Of a stretch of DNA of 5,858 nucleotides, positions 1 to 5,582 are shown piece after piece. The notes below the pieces were generated by a model. The model ran no database searches and was not told the origin of the DNA. It worked only from the letters and a program-made list of their open reading frames with translations. The translations under genes and the position numbers were made by a program. This DNA is from Clostridia bacterium (GTDB lineage: Bacteria; Bacillota_A; Clostridia; UMGS1810), in NCBI GenBank assembly GCA_017437345.1, contig JAFSBJ010000144.1:1-5858 (forward strand). Direction: 5' to 3'. Positions within the stretch are counted from its first letter, which is position 1. Each line of letters starts with the position of its first letter.

Positions 1-198
1 AACATCAATATCATTTATAATAATATTGCCACCTGTGGCACTTTCTTCTTTCATCATAAGCTTTATAATAGTGGATTTGCCAGCGGCACTTGAGCCAACG
101 AGAAACACAAATTCACCTTTATTTATATGAAACGAAACGCCTTTGAGCGCACCGTAGCCATTGTCATATATTTTTGAAACATTTTCAAATGTAATCAT
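1..198 (-). CDS. ftsE: FtsE, cell division ABC transporter ATP-binding subunit (partial, N-terminal 66 residues)
   Basis: This is the N-terminal part of an ABC ATPase that runs off the left window edge. It opens MITFENVSKIYDNG, continues with ALKGVSFHINKGEFVFLVG, and has a Walker A P-loop GSSAAGKST at residues 35-43. The 'F(E/K)NVSK.YDNG..AL..V...I..GEFVFLVG' pattern is characteristic of FtsE, which pairs with the membrane protein FtsX at the division or elongation site and uses ATP to activate cell-wall hydrolases. The start is supported by GGGAG at 206-210 just upstream of the ATG. Family P-loops usually read G-x-S-G-A-G-K-S; here the fourth position is Ala, but the essential G, K and S/T are intact. 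The Q-loop, signature motif and Walker B lie outside the window. ftsX would be expected next, beyond the edge. Another ABC ATPase is possible but less likely. Confidence 0.85.
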   Translation of the reverse strand, partial: MITFENVSKIYDNGYGALKGVSFHINKGEFVFLVGSSAAGKSTIIKLMMKEESATGGNIIINDIDV

Positions 199-246
199 TT
201 GTTTTCTCCCTTTAACCTGAACGGAGTTATCCGGTTAATATCATAA

Positions 247-283
247 GGGAACACAGAGCCGTTTTTATACCGCCCGTGTTCCC
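247..283 (-). terminator. Hairpin terminator candidate after the PucR-like gene
   Basis: An 8-bp perfect stem (GGGAACAC, read on the minus strand from 283, pairing with GTGTTCCC ending at 247) begins 11 bases beyond the regulator's stop codon. The stem can be extended internally by GGGC/GCTC with one bulged base. The following minus-strand bases (TTATGATATT) are T-rich but not a clean T-run, so termination may be leaky and allow readthrough into ftsE. I saw no convincing separate ftsE promoter in 199-246, only a short dyad, CGGA-GTTA-TCCG, at 223-234. Confidence 0.55.
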
Positions 284-294
284 CCTATTTTAAA

Positions 295-1380
295 TTAAAG
301 CTTTACTGCGTTTGACACAAGGTATTTATTAACCATCATTGCTACCTTGAATATTATTGCCTGATCAAAGATTCTAAGATCAAGGCCGGTTATCTTCTGA
401 ATTTTATCAAGTCTATAAACAAGAGTGTTTCTATGAACATAGAGCTGACGAGATGTTTCTGAAACATTAAGGTTATTTTCAAAGAACTTCTGAATGGTAA
501 ATATAATTTCCTGATCCAGCTCTTCTATAGAACCTTTTTTAAATACCTCTGTTAAGAAAAGCTCACACAGAGTTGTGGGAAGCTGATAGATAAGACGACC
601 GATTCCAAGGTCTTCGTAGCTTAAGATGTTCTTTTCATCATCAAACACCTTACCAACCTCTAAAGCAACTCTTGCTTCCTTATAGGAACGGGCAATCTCT
701 TTGATATTTGAAACAACAGTTCCGATACCAACTGATGCCGACGCCATAATTTCTGTGTTGATATTATTGCAGATGTTTTTAGCAATATTTTGAAGCTCTG
801 AAAGAGCCATATCATTTTCAAGCTCTTTAACAAGGGCAATGTTGTTTTCATCAATGCTGACGATAAAATCGTTTTGCTTATTTGGAAACATACTCTCAAC
901 CAATTCAAGAACTGAAAAATCAGAAACTTTTTCTGTCTGGATAAGATAAACAACTCTTCTTGTATCTATAGTCAGGTGAAGCTCGGCAGCCTTTGCCAGA
1001 ACATCACCCGGAAGAACATTATCAAGAAGGAAATTCTTAATAAAGTTAAGACGATCATGCTTATCGTCATAAAGTGATTTCACAGAAGAAAAGCTTACCT
1101 GCAGAATATCTGCATAGTTTCTTGCAAGAGAGTCATCGCCTTTAACAAAAATTATATAATCTATTTTTCCCATAGAAACTATAGGCTTATAGGTAAAGCC
1201 ATTATATGTAAAGGTATCTGTGTTGTCTTCGGTGAAACTTAAAACACATTCAAGGTCATTATTACTGATGCAATTTTCATTTGATGCAATAATAAAGCCA
1301 CCGTCTGTTATAAGTCCGAGGTCTCTGTTCATTACATCTTTCATCTGATGAGTTATTTGCTGAAAGTATCTAACATTCAT
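295..1380 (-). CDS. PucR/CdaR-like helix-turn-helix transcriptional regulator
   Basis: The 361-residue protein has the layout of the PucR/CdaR regulator group. The N-terminal part (about 1-110) is a divergent sensory region that I cannot assign to a named ligand-binding domain. A middle GGDEF-like segment (about 138-260) contains RRVVYLIQTEK, ASASVGIGTVVSNIKEIARSY, KEARVALEVGK and the closing SYEDLGIGRLIYQ. The C-terminal PucR-type HTH (about 305-353) carries NVSETSRQLYVHRNTLVYRL and DKIQKITGLDL, the family's most conserved stretch. Such proteins bind DNA and often control use of purines, sugar acids or other carbon sources, but no catabolic gene lies nearby, so the target is unknown. The ATG start has GGGGTG at 1387-1392, six bases upstream. 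The gene is divergent from bofA and followed by ftsE in the same direction. The family call is firm; the regulon is not known. Confidence 0.88.
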   Translation of the reverse strand: MNVRYFQQITHQMKDVMNRDLGLITDGGFIIASNENCISNNDLECVLSFTEDNTDTFTYNGFTYKPIVSMGKIDYIIFVKGDDSLARNYADILQVSFSSVKSLYDDKHDRLNFIKNFLLDNVLPGDVLAKAAELHLTIDTRRVVYLIQTEKVSDFSVLELVESMFPNKQNDFIVSIDENNIALVKELENDMALSELQNIAKNICNNINTEIMASASVGIGTVVSNIKEIARSYKEARVALEVGKVFDDEKNILSYEDLGIGRLIYQLPTTLCELFLTEVFKKGSIEELDQEIIFTIQKFFENNLNVSETSRQLYVHRNTLVYRLDKIQKITGLDLRIFDQAIIFKVAMMVNKYLVSNAVKL

Positions 1381-1413
1381 CTACGGCACCCCATTTTAAA
1401 GTATATATATAAT

Positions 1414-1442
1414 ATTCTAATGTTTTTTGATGAAAAATGCAA
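1414..1442 (-). promoter_or_regulatory. Candidate sigma-A promoter for the PucR-like gene
   Basis: On the minus strand a -35 TTGCAT (1437-1442) and a -10 TAGAAT (1414-1419, five of six to consensus) are separated by exactly 17 bases, and lie 34 bases upstream of the regulator's ATG. The -35 is weak beyond its TTG. The region is AT-rich, so a chance match is possible. Confidence 0.4.
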
Positions 1443-1558
1443 GATTTCATATAAGCTTTGTGCAATTTGTATATTTTATTCAAATTATATATGTGTTTTA
1501 TGTTTAATTTCACCATTCAAAACAGGCGTTTCTTCCGTTATTTGTGTGAATTTTCTGA

Positions 1559-1585
1559 GAATAAATTGAATTTCTTGCATATATT
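1559..1585 (+). promoter_or_regulatory. Candidate sigma-E-type sporulation promoter for bofA
   Basis: GAATAAA (1559-1565) fits the remembered sigma-E -35 pattern KMATAWW, and CATATATT (1578-1585) matches seven of eight positions of the -10 pattern CATACAHT. The 12-base gap is slightly shorter than the usual 13-15. A start near 1592 would leave a leader of about 25 bases before the bofA TTG. B. subtilis bofA is expressed in the mother cell under sigma-E, so the match is biologically sensible, but the AT-rich background makes it tentative. I found no good sigma-A promoter in the rest of 1381-1616. Confidence 0.33.
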
Positions 1586-1604
1586 TATACAAAAGGGTAT
1601 TTTT

Positions 1605-1613
1605 GGCGGTGAT
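1605..1613 (+). promoter_or_regulatory. Shine-Dalgarno site that sets the bofA TTG start
   Basis: GGCGGTGAT agrees with the anti-SD complement GGAGGTGAT at eight of nine positions. It lies three bases before TTG at 1617-1619, or seven bases when measured from the GGCGG core. This decides the start over upstream in-frame codons, which lack such a site. The GTG inside the motif is out of frame and soon hits a stop. Confidence 0.75.
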
Positions 1614-1616
1614 AAA

Positions 1617-1880
1617 TTGGATAACTTTGTAACGATTGTTGGCTTCTGTCTGGGAGCTCTTATAATTCTCTGTTCGTTTTTTGTGTGCGCAGCTCCGGGC
1701 AAATACATATTTGCGTTTCTTTTAAATAGTTTTCTTGGCTGCGTTATTATTTCTCTTGTTAATGTGCTTTTAAAAACCTACGGACTTGGCGTGGGGATAA
1801 ATCCCATAACTGCAGTTTGTGTTGGAATAATGGGAATACCGGGAGCGGTGGCGGTGATACTGCTTGCAATTTTTTTGTAA
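1617..1880 (+). CDS. bofA: BofA-family pro-sigma-K processing inhibitor
   Basis: From a TTG start this encodes 87 residues, the same length I recall for B. subtilis BofA. The protein is almost entirely hydrophobic, with likely membrane segments at about 4-25 and 31-53 and a hydrophobic C-terminal region at about 62-87. The C-terminus carries the family signature INPITAVCVGIMGIPGAVAV, comparable to PINLVTTAISGILGIPG in B. subtilis. Asn49, Asn62 and Thr65 line up with B. subtilis Asn48, Asn61 and Thr64, which I remember as important for inhibition. BofA sits in the membrane around the forespore and, with SpoIVFA, holds back the intramembrane protease SpoIVFB that activates pro-sigma-K. No SpoIVFA or SpoIVFB gene is in this window. 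A longer reading beginning with ATG at 1458 adds 53 non-family residues and has no matching ribosome-binding site. The gene converges on serS and implies a spore-forming lineage. Confidence 0.88.
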   Translation: MDNFVTIVGFCLGALIILCSFFVCAAPGKYIFAFLLNSFLGCVIISLVNVLLKTYGLGVGINPITAVCVGIMGIPGAVAVILLAIFL

Positions 1881-1902
1881 AATTTCCAGGCAGTATCAGA
1901 TA

Positions 1903-1994
1903 AAAGATAAGAGTGAAGAGTGAAAAGAAAATGAAGAAATCCGCCCATGTGGGCGGATTTCAACTATTTCTATTCTCTTTTCTCTCTTATCTCT
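1903..1994. repeat. Large imperfect inverted repeat between bofA and serS
   Basis: Arms 1903-1946 and 1951-1994 (44 bases each) flank a four-base ATGT loop. The inner 10 bp are perfect, and 36 of 44 positions pair overall with no gaps. The left arm is almost pure purine (AAAGATAAGAGTGAAGAG...) and the right arm almost pure pyrimidine. The right arm covers the serS stop and the last two codons' bases. A purine-rich arm of this length is more than an ordinary terminator needs. It may be a small mobile palindromic repeat that settled at the convergent gene ends and now acts as terminator. The composition of the arms raises the chance of partial matching, but equal length without gaps argues for a real palindrome. 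Confidence 0.65.
1937..1960. terminator. Bidirectional Rho-independent terminator for bofA and serS
   Basis: A perfect 10-bp stem, AAATCCGCCC / GGGCGGATTT, encloses the loop ATGT. It lies 56 bases after the bofA stop on the plus strand and 26 bases after the serS stop on the minus strand. T-rich sequence follows on either strand (ATTTCAACTATTTC on plus, ATTTCTTCATTTTC on minus). It is the core of the longer inverted repeat at 1903-1994. Confidence 0.8.
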
Positions 1995-3264
1995 TCTCTA
2001 TTTTTGTCTTTCCACCCATATATGGAACAAGAACATCAGGAATTGTAACAGAGCCATCTTCGTTCTGATAGTTTTCTAAGATTGCGGCAACTGTTCTGCC
2101 TATTGCCACACCGCTACCGTTTAAGGTGTGGACAAACTGTGCTTTATCCTTTGGCGAATTCTTAAATTTAATATTTGCTCTTCTTGCCTGGAAATCTTCA
2201 AAGTTTGAGCAGGATGAAATTTCAACATATCTGTTGTAGCTTGGCATCCACACTTCAATGTCATATTTTTTAGCAGCTGTAAAGCCCAAATCGCCAACAC
2301 AGATTTTAACAACTCTATAAGGAAGATTTAAAAGCTTCAACACCTTTTCAGCATCATTTGTAAGCTTTTCAAGCTCTTCATATGAATTTTCAGGTGATGC
2401 AAATTTAACAAGCTCAACCTTATTGAACTGATGCTGTCTGATAAGACCTCTTGTATCTTTACCTGCAGAACCGGCTTCTGCTCTGAAGCAGGCAGAGTAG
2501 GCAACATGCTTTATAGGAAGTTTGGAGCCATCGAGGATTTCATCACGATACATATTGGTAACAGGAACCTCGGCTGTGGGAATAAGGAAATAGTCGGTAT
2601 TCATTACCTTAAATGCATCTTCCTCAAATTTGGGAAGCTGACCTGTGCCGACCATACTTCTTCTATGAACCATATATGGTGGGAATATTTCTGTATAGCC
2701 ACTATCTGTTGTGTGTGTGTCAAGATAAAAATTGATTATAGCTCTTTCAAGGCGAGCGCCCAAGCCCTTATAGAAGGTAAATCTTGTGCCTGTTACCTTG
2801 CCGGCTGTGGGAGCATCCAAAATATCCAAATCTGCTCCGATATCCCAATGAGCCTTGGGTTCAAAATCAAATTTTGTCGGCTCTGAAAATCTTCTTATTT
2901 CCACATTATCCTCATCGGTGTCACCGTCGGGAACTTCGTCGTTGGGAATATTTGGAATAGTAAGCATGAGATTATTGATTTTTTCGTCATATTCTCTCAC
3001 CTTTTCATCAATTTCCTTGATTTCATCGGAGAGTTTTTTCATTTCTTCAAAAATGGGAACAACATCCTTGCCCTCTTTTTTGAGCATAGGAATACTCTTG
3101 CTTACTTCGTTCTGCTTCTGTTTGAGCTGTTCAACACTGAATAAAAGCTCTCTTTTTTCGCTGTCAAGCTTTAAAAGAGCATCAATGTCTACAACTTCCT
3201 TTCTTCTGGCTAAAGCCTTTTTAACTTTTTCTGTTTCTGTTCTTATTAATTTGATATCTAACAT
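1987..3264 (-). CDS. serS: Seryl-tRNA synthetase (class II)
   Basis: This cytosolic enzyme charges tRNA-Ser with serine using ATP. The full-length 425-residue protein has the normal layout. An N-terminal tRNA-binding antiparallel coiled-coil arm (about 26-105) is followed by the class II catalytic domain. TAEVP (230-234) belongs to the serine pocket. Motif 2 is [21 protein letters not shown] (260-280) with Arg261. Motif 3 is [17 protein letters not shown] (382-398) with Arg390. All expected key residues seem present. The C-terminus ends VPYMGG plus KTKIEKR; the last codons are purine-rich and touch the adjoining inverted repeat. The start MLDIKLIR is the usual family start; its ribosome site AAAGGA (3278-3283) is 13 bases away, rather far. 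The gene follows the coiled-coil membrane protein gene in the same direction but seems to have its own promoter. Confidence 0.97.
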   Translation of the reverse strand: MLDIKLIRTETEKVKKALARRKEVVDIDALLKLDSEKRELLFSVEQLKQKQNEVSKSIPMLKKEGKDVVPIFEEMKKLSDEIKEIDEKVREYDEKINNLMLTIPNIPNDEVPDGDTDEDNVEIRRFSEPTKFDFEPKAHWDIGADLDILDAPTAGKVTGTRFTFYKGLGARLERAIINFYLDTHTTDSGYTEIFPPYMVHRRSMVGTGQLPKFEEDAFKVMNTDYFLIPTAEVPVTNMYRDEILDGSKLPIKHVAYSACFRAEAGSAGKDTRGLIRQHQFNKVELVKFASPENSYEELEKLTNDAEKVLKLLNLPYRVVKICVGDLGFTAAKKYDIEVWMPSYNRYVEISSCSNFEDFQARRANIKFKNSPKDKAQFVHTLNGSGVAIGRTVAAILENYQNEDGSVTIPDVLVPYMGGKTKIEKR

Positions 3265-3293
3265 TATTTATACACTGTCCTTTCAAAACAGGA

Positions 3294-3322
3294 ATTATAT
3301 CAGTAAACTAGTTTATTATAAA
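3294..3322 (-). promoter_or_regulatory. Extended -10 sigma-A promoter for serS
   Basis: On the minus strand the -10 TATAAT (3294-3299) is a perfect match, preceded by TGA (3300-3302), which gives the extended TGn-TATAAT form. A -35 TTTATA (3317-3322, four of six) lies exactly 17 bases away. The TGA is also the stop codon of the upstream membrane-protein gene, so the promoter overlaps that gene's end. The start would fall near 3287, leaving about 23 bases of leader. That leaves no room for a T-box. Confidence 0.65.
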
Positions 3323-3710
3323 TGTAAAGTTGGGCTTCTGTCAAGCTTTCCGGATCAATAGTTGATTTTATTTGCTTGCTTTTGCCAAAATTTCCGCTGT
3401 TATAGGCTTTTATTGCAGCCATAAGAGCATCATCGTTTAATTTTTCTATTTCATCATCAAGCTTTAGTGCTTCATATTCTGACTTCATCTGCTCATGCTC
3501 TGCGGTGAGTGCATCCAGGTTTTTCTGAAGCTCAATGTTTTTATTCTGAAGTTCTGTGTTTTTATGAGAAAGCTCTGTTATATCTGCCTTGAGTCCCTTT
3601 GCCTGCTCTGTGCTGCTGTTGTGACTTAGTCCTGCAAAAATTATCAGAATGAGTGCAAAGGAAAATAAAATTGCCACATACATCCACAGGAATTTTGTGT
3701 TTTCTTTCAT
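3300..3710 (-). CDS. Membrane-anchored coiled-coil protein of unknown function
   Basis: I do not recognise this 136-residue protein. A short polar N-terminus (MKENTKF) leads into one transmembrane segment at about 9-29 (YVAILFSFALILIIFAGLSH). A charged, heptad-like coiled coil follows at about 34-94 (HKNTELQNKNIELQKNLDAL). The C-terminus (about 95-133, ALMAAIKAYNSGNFGKSKQI, then LTEAQLYIYNKLV) resembles one and a half TPR-like helices. Few positive charges precede the helix, so topology is uncertain, but a cytoplasmic N-terminus with an outside coiled coil is the natural reading. A GTG at 3720-3722 would add four residues, but it lies inside the Shine-Dalgarno motif, so ATG at 3708-3710 is preferred. 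The gene lies between parB and serS on the same strand. The design suits a scaffold or envelope protein, perhaps linked to division; that is inference only. Confidence 0.75.
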   Translation of the reverse strand: MKENTKFLWMYVAILFSFALILIIFAGLSHNSSTEQAKGLKADITELSHKNTELQNKNIELQKNLDALTAEHEQMKSEYEALKLDDEIEKLNDDALMAAIKAYNSGNFGKSKQIKSTIDPESLTEAQLYIYNKLVY

Positions 3711-3717
3711 TTTATAT

Positions 3718-3727
3718 ATCACCTTTC
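3718..3727 (-). promoter_or_regulatory. Shine-Dalgarno site for the membrane coiled-coil gene
   Basis: GAAAGGTGAT, read on the minus strand, ends seven bases before ATG 3708-3710. It contains the alternative GTG start, which supports initiation at the ATG. Confidence 0.65.
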
Positions 3728-3733
3728 AAAATT

Positions 3734-3817
3734 TTAAAATTTTTGTTTTCCCCTTTTGTTACTTCCCCCAAAAAGCTTAAAATCCATCTTTTTTTGATTT
3801 TGTTCCATGTGGAACAT
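3734..3817 (-). CDS. Possible 27-residue basic peptide beginning inside parS
   Basis: An ATG ORF begins MFHMEQNQKKMDF and ends LFGGSNKRGKQKF before TAA. A GGAG (3825-3828) lies seven bases before the ATG, a good ribosome-binding site. The first six codons are the parS sequence itself, so the start of the peptide is dictated by the ParB site. The rest is Lys/Arg-rich with no recognised domain. It lies between parB and the membrane coiled-coil gene in the same direction, and its stop is seven bases before that gene's ribosome site. It could be a real small protein, a translational coupler, a remnant of a longer gene whose N-terminus was built on parS, or a chance ORF in AT-rich DNA. Confidence 0.3.
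   Translation of the reverse strand: MFHMEQNQKKMDFKLFGGSNKRGKQKF
3801..3816. promoter_or_regulatory. parS: parS centromere site 1 (ParB-binding)
   Basis: TGTTCCATGTGGAACA is a 16-bp near-perfect palindrome that fits the Bacillota parS pattern TGTTnCACGTGnAACA. Only the central CG step differs (TG here). ParB loads here as a CTP-dependent sliding clamp. The site is about 95 bases downstream of the parB stop and is the exact reverse complement of the second site at 5683-5698. Confidence 0.88.
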
Positions 3818-3860
3818 TTAAAAACTCCAAAAACAGCTTTTTAAGATAATTTTACCTCCC

Positions 3861-3890
3861 AACGCAATATCACCTTGGTGTATTTGCGTT
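3861..3890. repeat. Imperfect palindrome just downstream of parB
   Basis: AACGCAA (3861-3867) pairs with TTGCGTT (3884-3890) and CACC (3871-3874) with GGTG (3877-3880), separated by symmetrical TAT/TAT internal loops. It begins 21 bases after the parB stop on the minus strand. No T-run follows on either strand, so it is not a standard terminator. It could be an RNA processing or stabilising hairpin or a protein-binding dyad. Confidence 0.5.
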
Positions 3891-3910
3891 CGACGATTTA
3901 AAGGGTATTT

Positions 3911-4780
3911 TTAAAGGTCGATTTTTTCACTTCCTGAAATAATTTTTACAATTCTTTCCAAATCTTTGGCAGAATAATAGTCAATCTGAATTTTACCCTT
4001 ATTTTTCTTTCCCGAAATTTTAACCTTTGTTCCAAGAATACCTTCTATACTCTTTTCAATTTTTTCATATGCAAGCTTAACATTAAGGTCAGTTTTTCCG
4101 GGAGCTTTTTCCGGTTTGAGATATTTTTTAACCTCTGCTTCCAATTCTCTCACGCTAAGTCCTTTTTCGATTGTTTTTTCACAAAGCTCATTTTTCGCTT
4201 TATCGTCAGGGAGTGACAATAGAACCTTTGCGTGACCAACAGAAATCAGTCCATTCTTTAGACAATCCAGAGTTTTTTTGGGAAGATTCAAAAGTCTTAA
4301 ACTGTTTGCAACTCCGCTTCGGCTCTTGCTTAGCTTCTGAGCCACATCTTCCTGAGTTAAACCATAGTCTTCCATAAGCTTTTTATAGCCAAGAGCTTCT
4401 TCAACCGGGTTAAGGTCCTCTCTCTGAAGGTTTTCTATGAGAGATAGTTCATATAGTTTCTGATTATCAAGCTTTTTAACAATAGCAGGAATTTCCTTAA
4501 GGCCCGCTTTTTTTGCCGCACGCCATCTGCGCTCACCGGCAATAATAGAATAATAACCGTTTGGAGCTTCCTGCACCAGAATAGGGGAGATAACTCCATT
4601 TTGTCTTATTGAATCAGCAAGCTCTTCAAGCTTCTCCTCATCAAAAGCCTTTCTTGGTTGAAGCTTGTTAGGTTCAATATCCACAATTTTAATTTCTTTT
4701 ATTATATCGGAGTCAATTGATGACTTTTCATCAGTTAAAAGAGCTCCCAAGCCTTTTCCGAGGCCTTTTTTCTTAACCAT
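3911..4780 (-). CDS. parB: ParB/Spo0J chromosome partitioning protein
   Basis: The 289-residue protein matches chromosomal ParB throughout. It has the N-terminal GLGKGLGALL (6-15) and a CTPase/ParB-N domain with QPRKAFDEEKLEELADSI (41-58), GERRWRAAKKAGL (82-94) and ENLQREDLNPVEEA (116-129). A DNA-binding HTH spans about 141-166 (LTQEDVAQKLSKSRSGVANS). A linker and a C-terminal dimerisation domain (about 230-285) complete it. The Arg-rich GERRWR motif and ENLQRE form the CTP-binding site in characterised ParB proteins. ParB binds parS, loads as a clamp, spreads, recruits SMC condensin and stimulates ParA ATPase. The ATG has an excellent ribosome site, GAGGTGAT (4786-4793), inside a 15-base gap after the parA stop, so the two are surely co-transcribed. 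Length and motifs look complete, with no sign of damage. Confidence 0.97.
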   Translation of the reverse strand: MVKKKGLGKGLGALLTDEKSSIDSDIIKEIKIVDIEPNKLQPRKAFDEEKLEELADSIRQNGVISPILVQEAPNGYYSIIAGERRWRAAKKAGLKEIPAIVKKLDNQKLYELSLIENLQREDLNPVEEALGYKKLMEDYGLTQEDVAQKLSKSRSGVANSLRLLNLPKKTLDCLKNGLISVGHAKVLLSLPDDKAKNELCEKTIEKGLSVRELEAEVKKYLKPEKAPGKTDLNVKLAYEKIEKSIEGILGTKVKISGKKNKGKIQIDYYSAKDLERIVKIISGSEKIDL

Positions 4781-4795
4781 TTGTTATCACCTCTA

Positions 4796-5575
4796 TCATT
4801 TTCTTCCCCATTTTTTGTTGTTTTTTATAAGCTCTTTTGCAAGCTTAACATACATTTCGCTTCCCTTTGATGATTTATCATAATAATTTATAGGTTCTCC
4901 AAAGCTGGGCGCTTCGCTGAGACGCACATTGCGGGGGATAACTGTCTTATAGAGCTTGTCGTCGTAATACTTTTTAACCTCTTCGGCAACAAGCATTGAT
5001 AAATTCGTTCTCACATCATACATAGTAAGAAGCACACCCTCAATTTCGATTGAAGGGTTAAGCTGTTTTTTAACCTTTCTTATGGTGGCTGTGAGCTGGC
5101 TCAAACCTTCTAAGGCATAGTATTCACATTGAATCGGCATAATAATACTGTCGGACGCTGTGAATGCGTTGAGAGTTAAGAGACCAAGAGATGGAGGACA
5201 ATCAATAATTATATAGTCATATTCATCTTTTACCGATGAAAGAGCATTTTTCAAAAGATATTCTCTGTTTTCCATATCCACCATTTCAATTTCACCGCCG
5301 GCAAGGTCAATACCGGAGGAAAGAAGCGACAGATTATCAAAATCAGTTTTTATTATAGCGTCAGCGGCCAAAGTACCATTAATAAGCACATCATAAACCG
5401 AAAGCTCTGTGTTTTCCTTATCCACACCGACGCCGCTTGTGGCGTTTCCCTGTGGGTCAAGGTCAATCAAAAGAACCTTTTTCTTTTGCGCCGCAACACA
5501 AGATGACAAATTAACTGATGTAGTTGTTTTGCCGACGCCGCCTTTCTGATTGGCAACAGAAATAATTTTTCCCAT
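4796..5575 (-). CDS. parA: ParA/Soj chromosome partitioning ATPase
   Basis: This 259-residue deviant Walker ATPase is about the size of B. subtilis Soj. Its P-loop is KGGVGKTT (11-18), with the signature Lys of the deviant motif at 11 and the catalytic Lys at 16. Walker A' is DLDPQGN (38-44) and Walker B is IIIDCPP (122-128). Basic DNA-contact segments include YDVRTNLS (186-193) and IPRNVRLSEAPSFG (213-226), typical of Soj rather than MinD; no C-terminal amphipathic membrane helix is evident. ParA binds nucleoid DNA as an ATP dimer, is released by ParB-stimulated hydrolysis, and in B. subtilis also modulates DnaA. The start MGKIISVANQ is chosen because AAAGGAG lies seven bases upstream; an in-frame TTG at 5597-5599 would add eight residues over that site. 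It is first in the parAB operon. Confidence 0.97.
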   Translation of the reverse strand: MGKIISVANQKGGVGKTTTSVNLSSCVAAQKKKVLLIDLDPQGNATSGVGVDKENTELSVYDVLINGTLAADAIIKTDFDNLSLLSSGIDLAGGEIEMVDMENREYLLKNALSSVKDEYDYIIIDCPPSLGLLTLNAFTASDSIIMPIQCEYYALEGLSQLTATIRKVKKQLNPSIEIEGVLLTMYDVRTNLSMLVAEEVKKYYDDKLYKTVIPRNVRLSEAPSFGEPINYYDKSSKGSEMYVKLAKELIKNNKKWGRK

Positions 5576-5582
5576 TTTTCTG

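Noticed and set aside
660..953. Minus-strand 97-codon frame within the PucR-like gene
   Set aside because: It lies in another frame of a gene with clear family motifs and has a composition unlike a real protein.
1458..1616. N-terminal extension of bofA from an ATG at 1458
   Set aside because: The added 53 residues are Cys/Phe-rich translation of an AT-rich intergenic region, with no ribosome site at 1458. The TTG at 1617 has a near-perfect one and gives the family's normal length.
2022..2029. parS-like half-site ATGGAACA at the end of serS
   Set aside because: It encodes the conserved LVPYMGG region of SerRS and has no matching second half, so it is explained by coding.
2431..2886. Plus-strand open frame of 151 codons opposite serS
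   Set aside because: It is antisense to conserved serS motifs, has no family resemblance and no convincing ribosome site. It is a shadow of the real gene.
3304..3315. Twelve-base palindrome TAAACTAGTTTA
   Set aside because: It lies in the last codons of the membrane-protein gene and inside the serS promoter spacer. It is short and AT-rich, with no second copy seen.
2855..3361. Plus-strand open frame of 168 codons, Ser/Leu-rich
   Set aside because: The Ser/Leu/Phe-rich composition is what results from reading a Lys/Glu-rich coiled-coil region on the opposite strand.
4677..4685. Near-consensus DnaA box ATATCCACA in parB
   Set aside because: It has one mismatch to consensus, lies inside conserved coding sequence, and is not clustered with other boxes.
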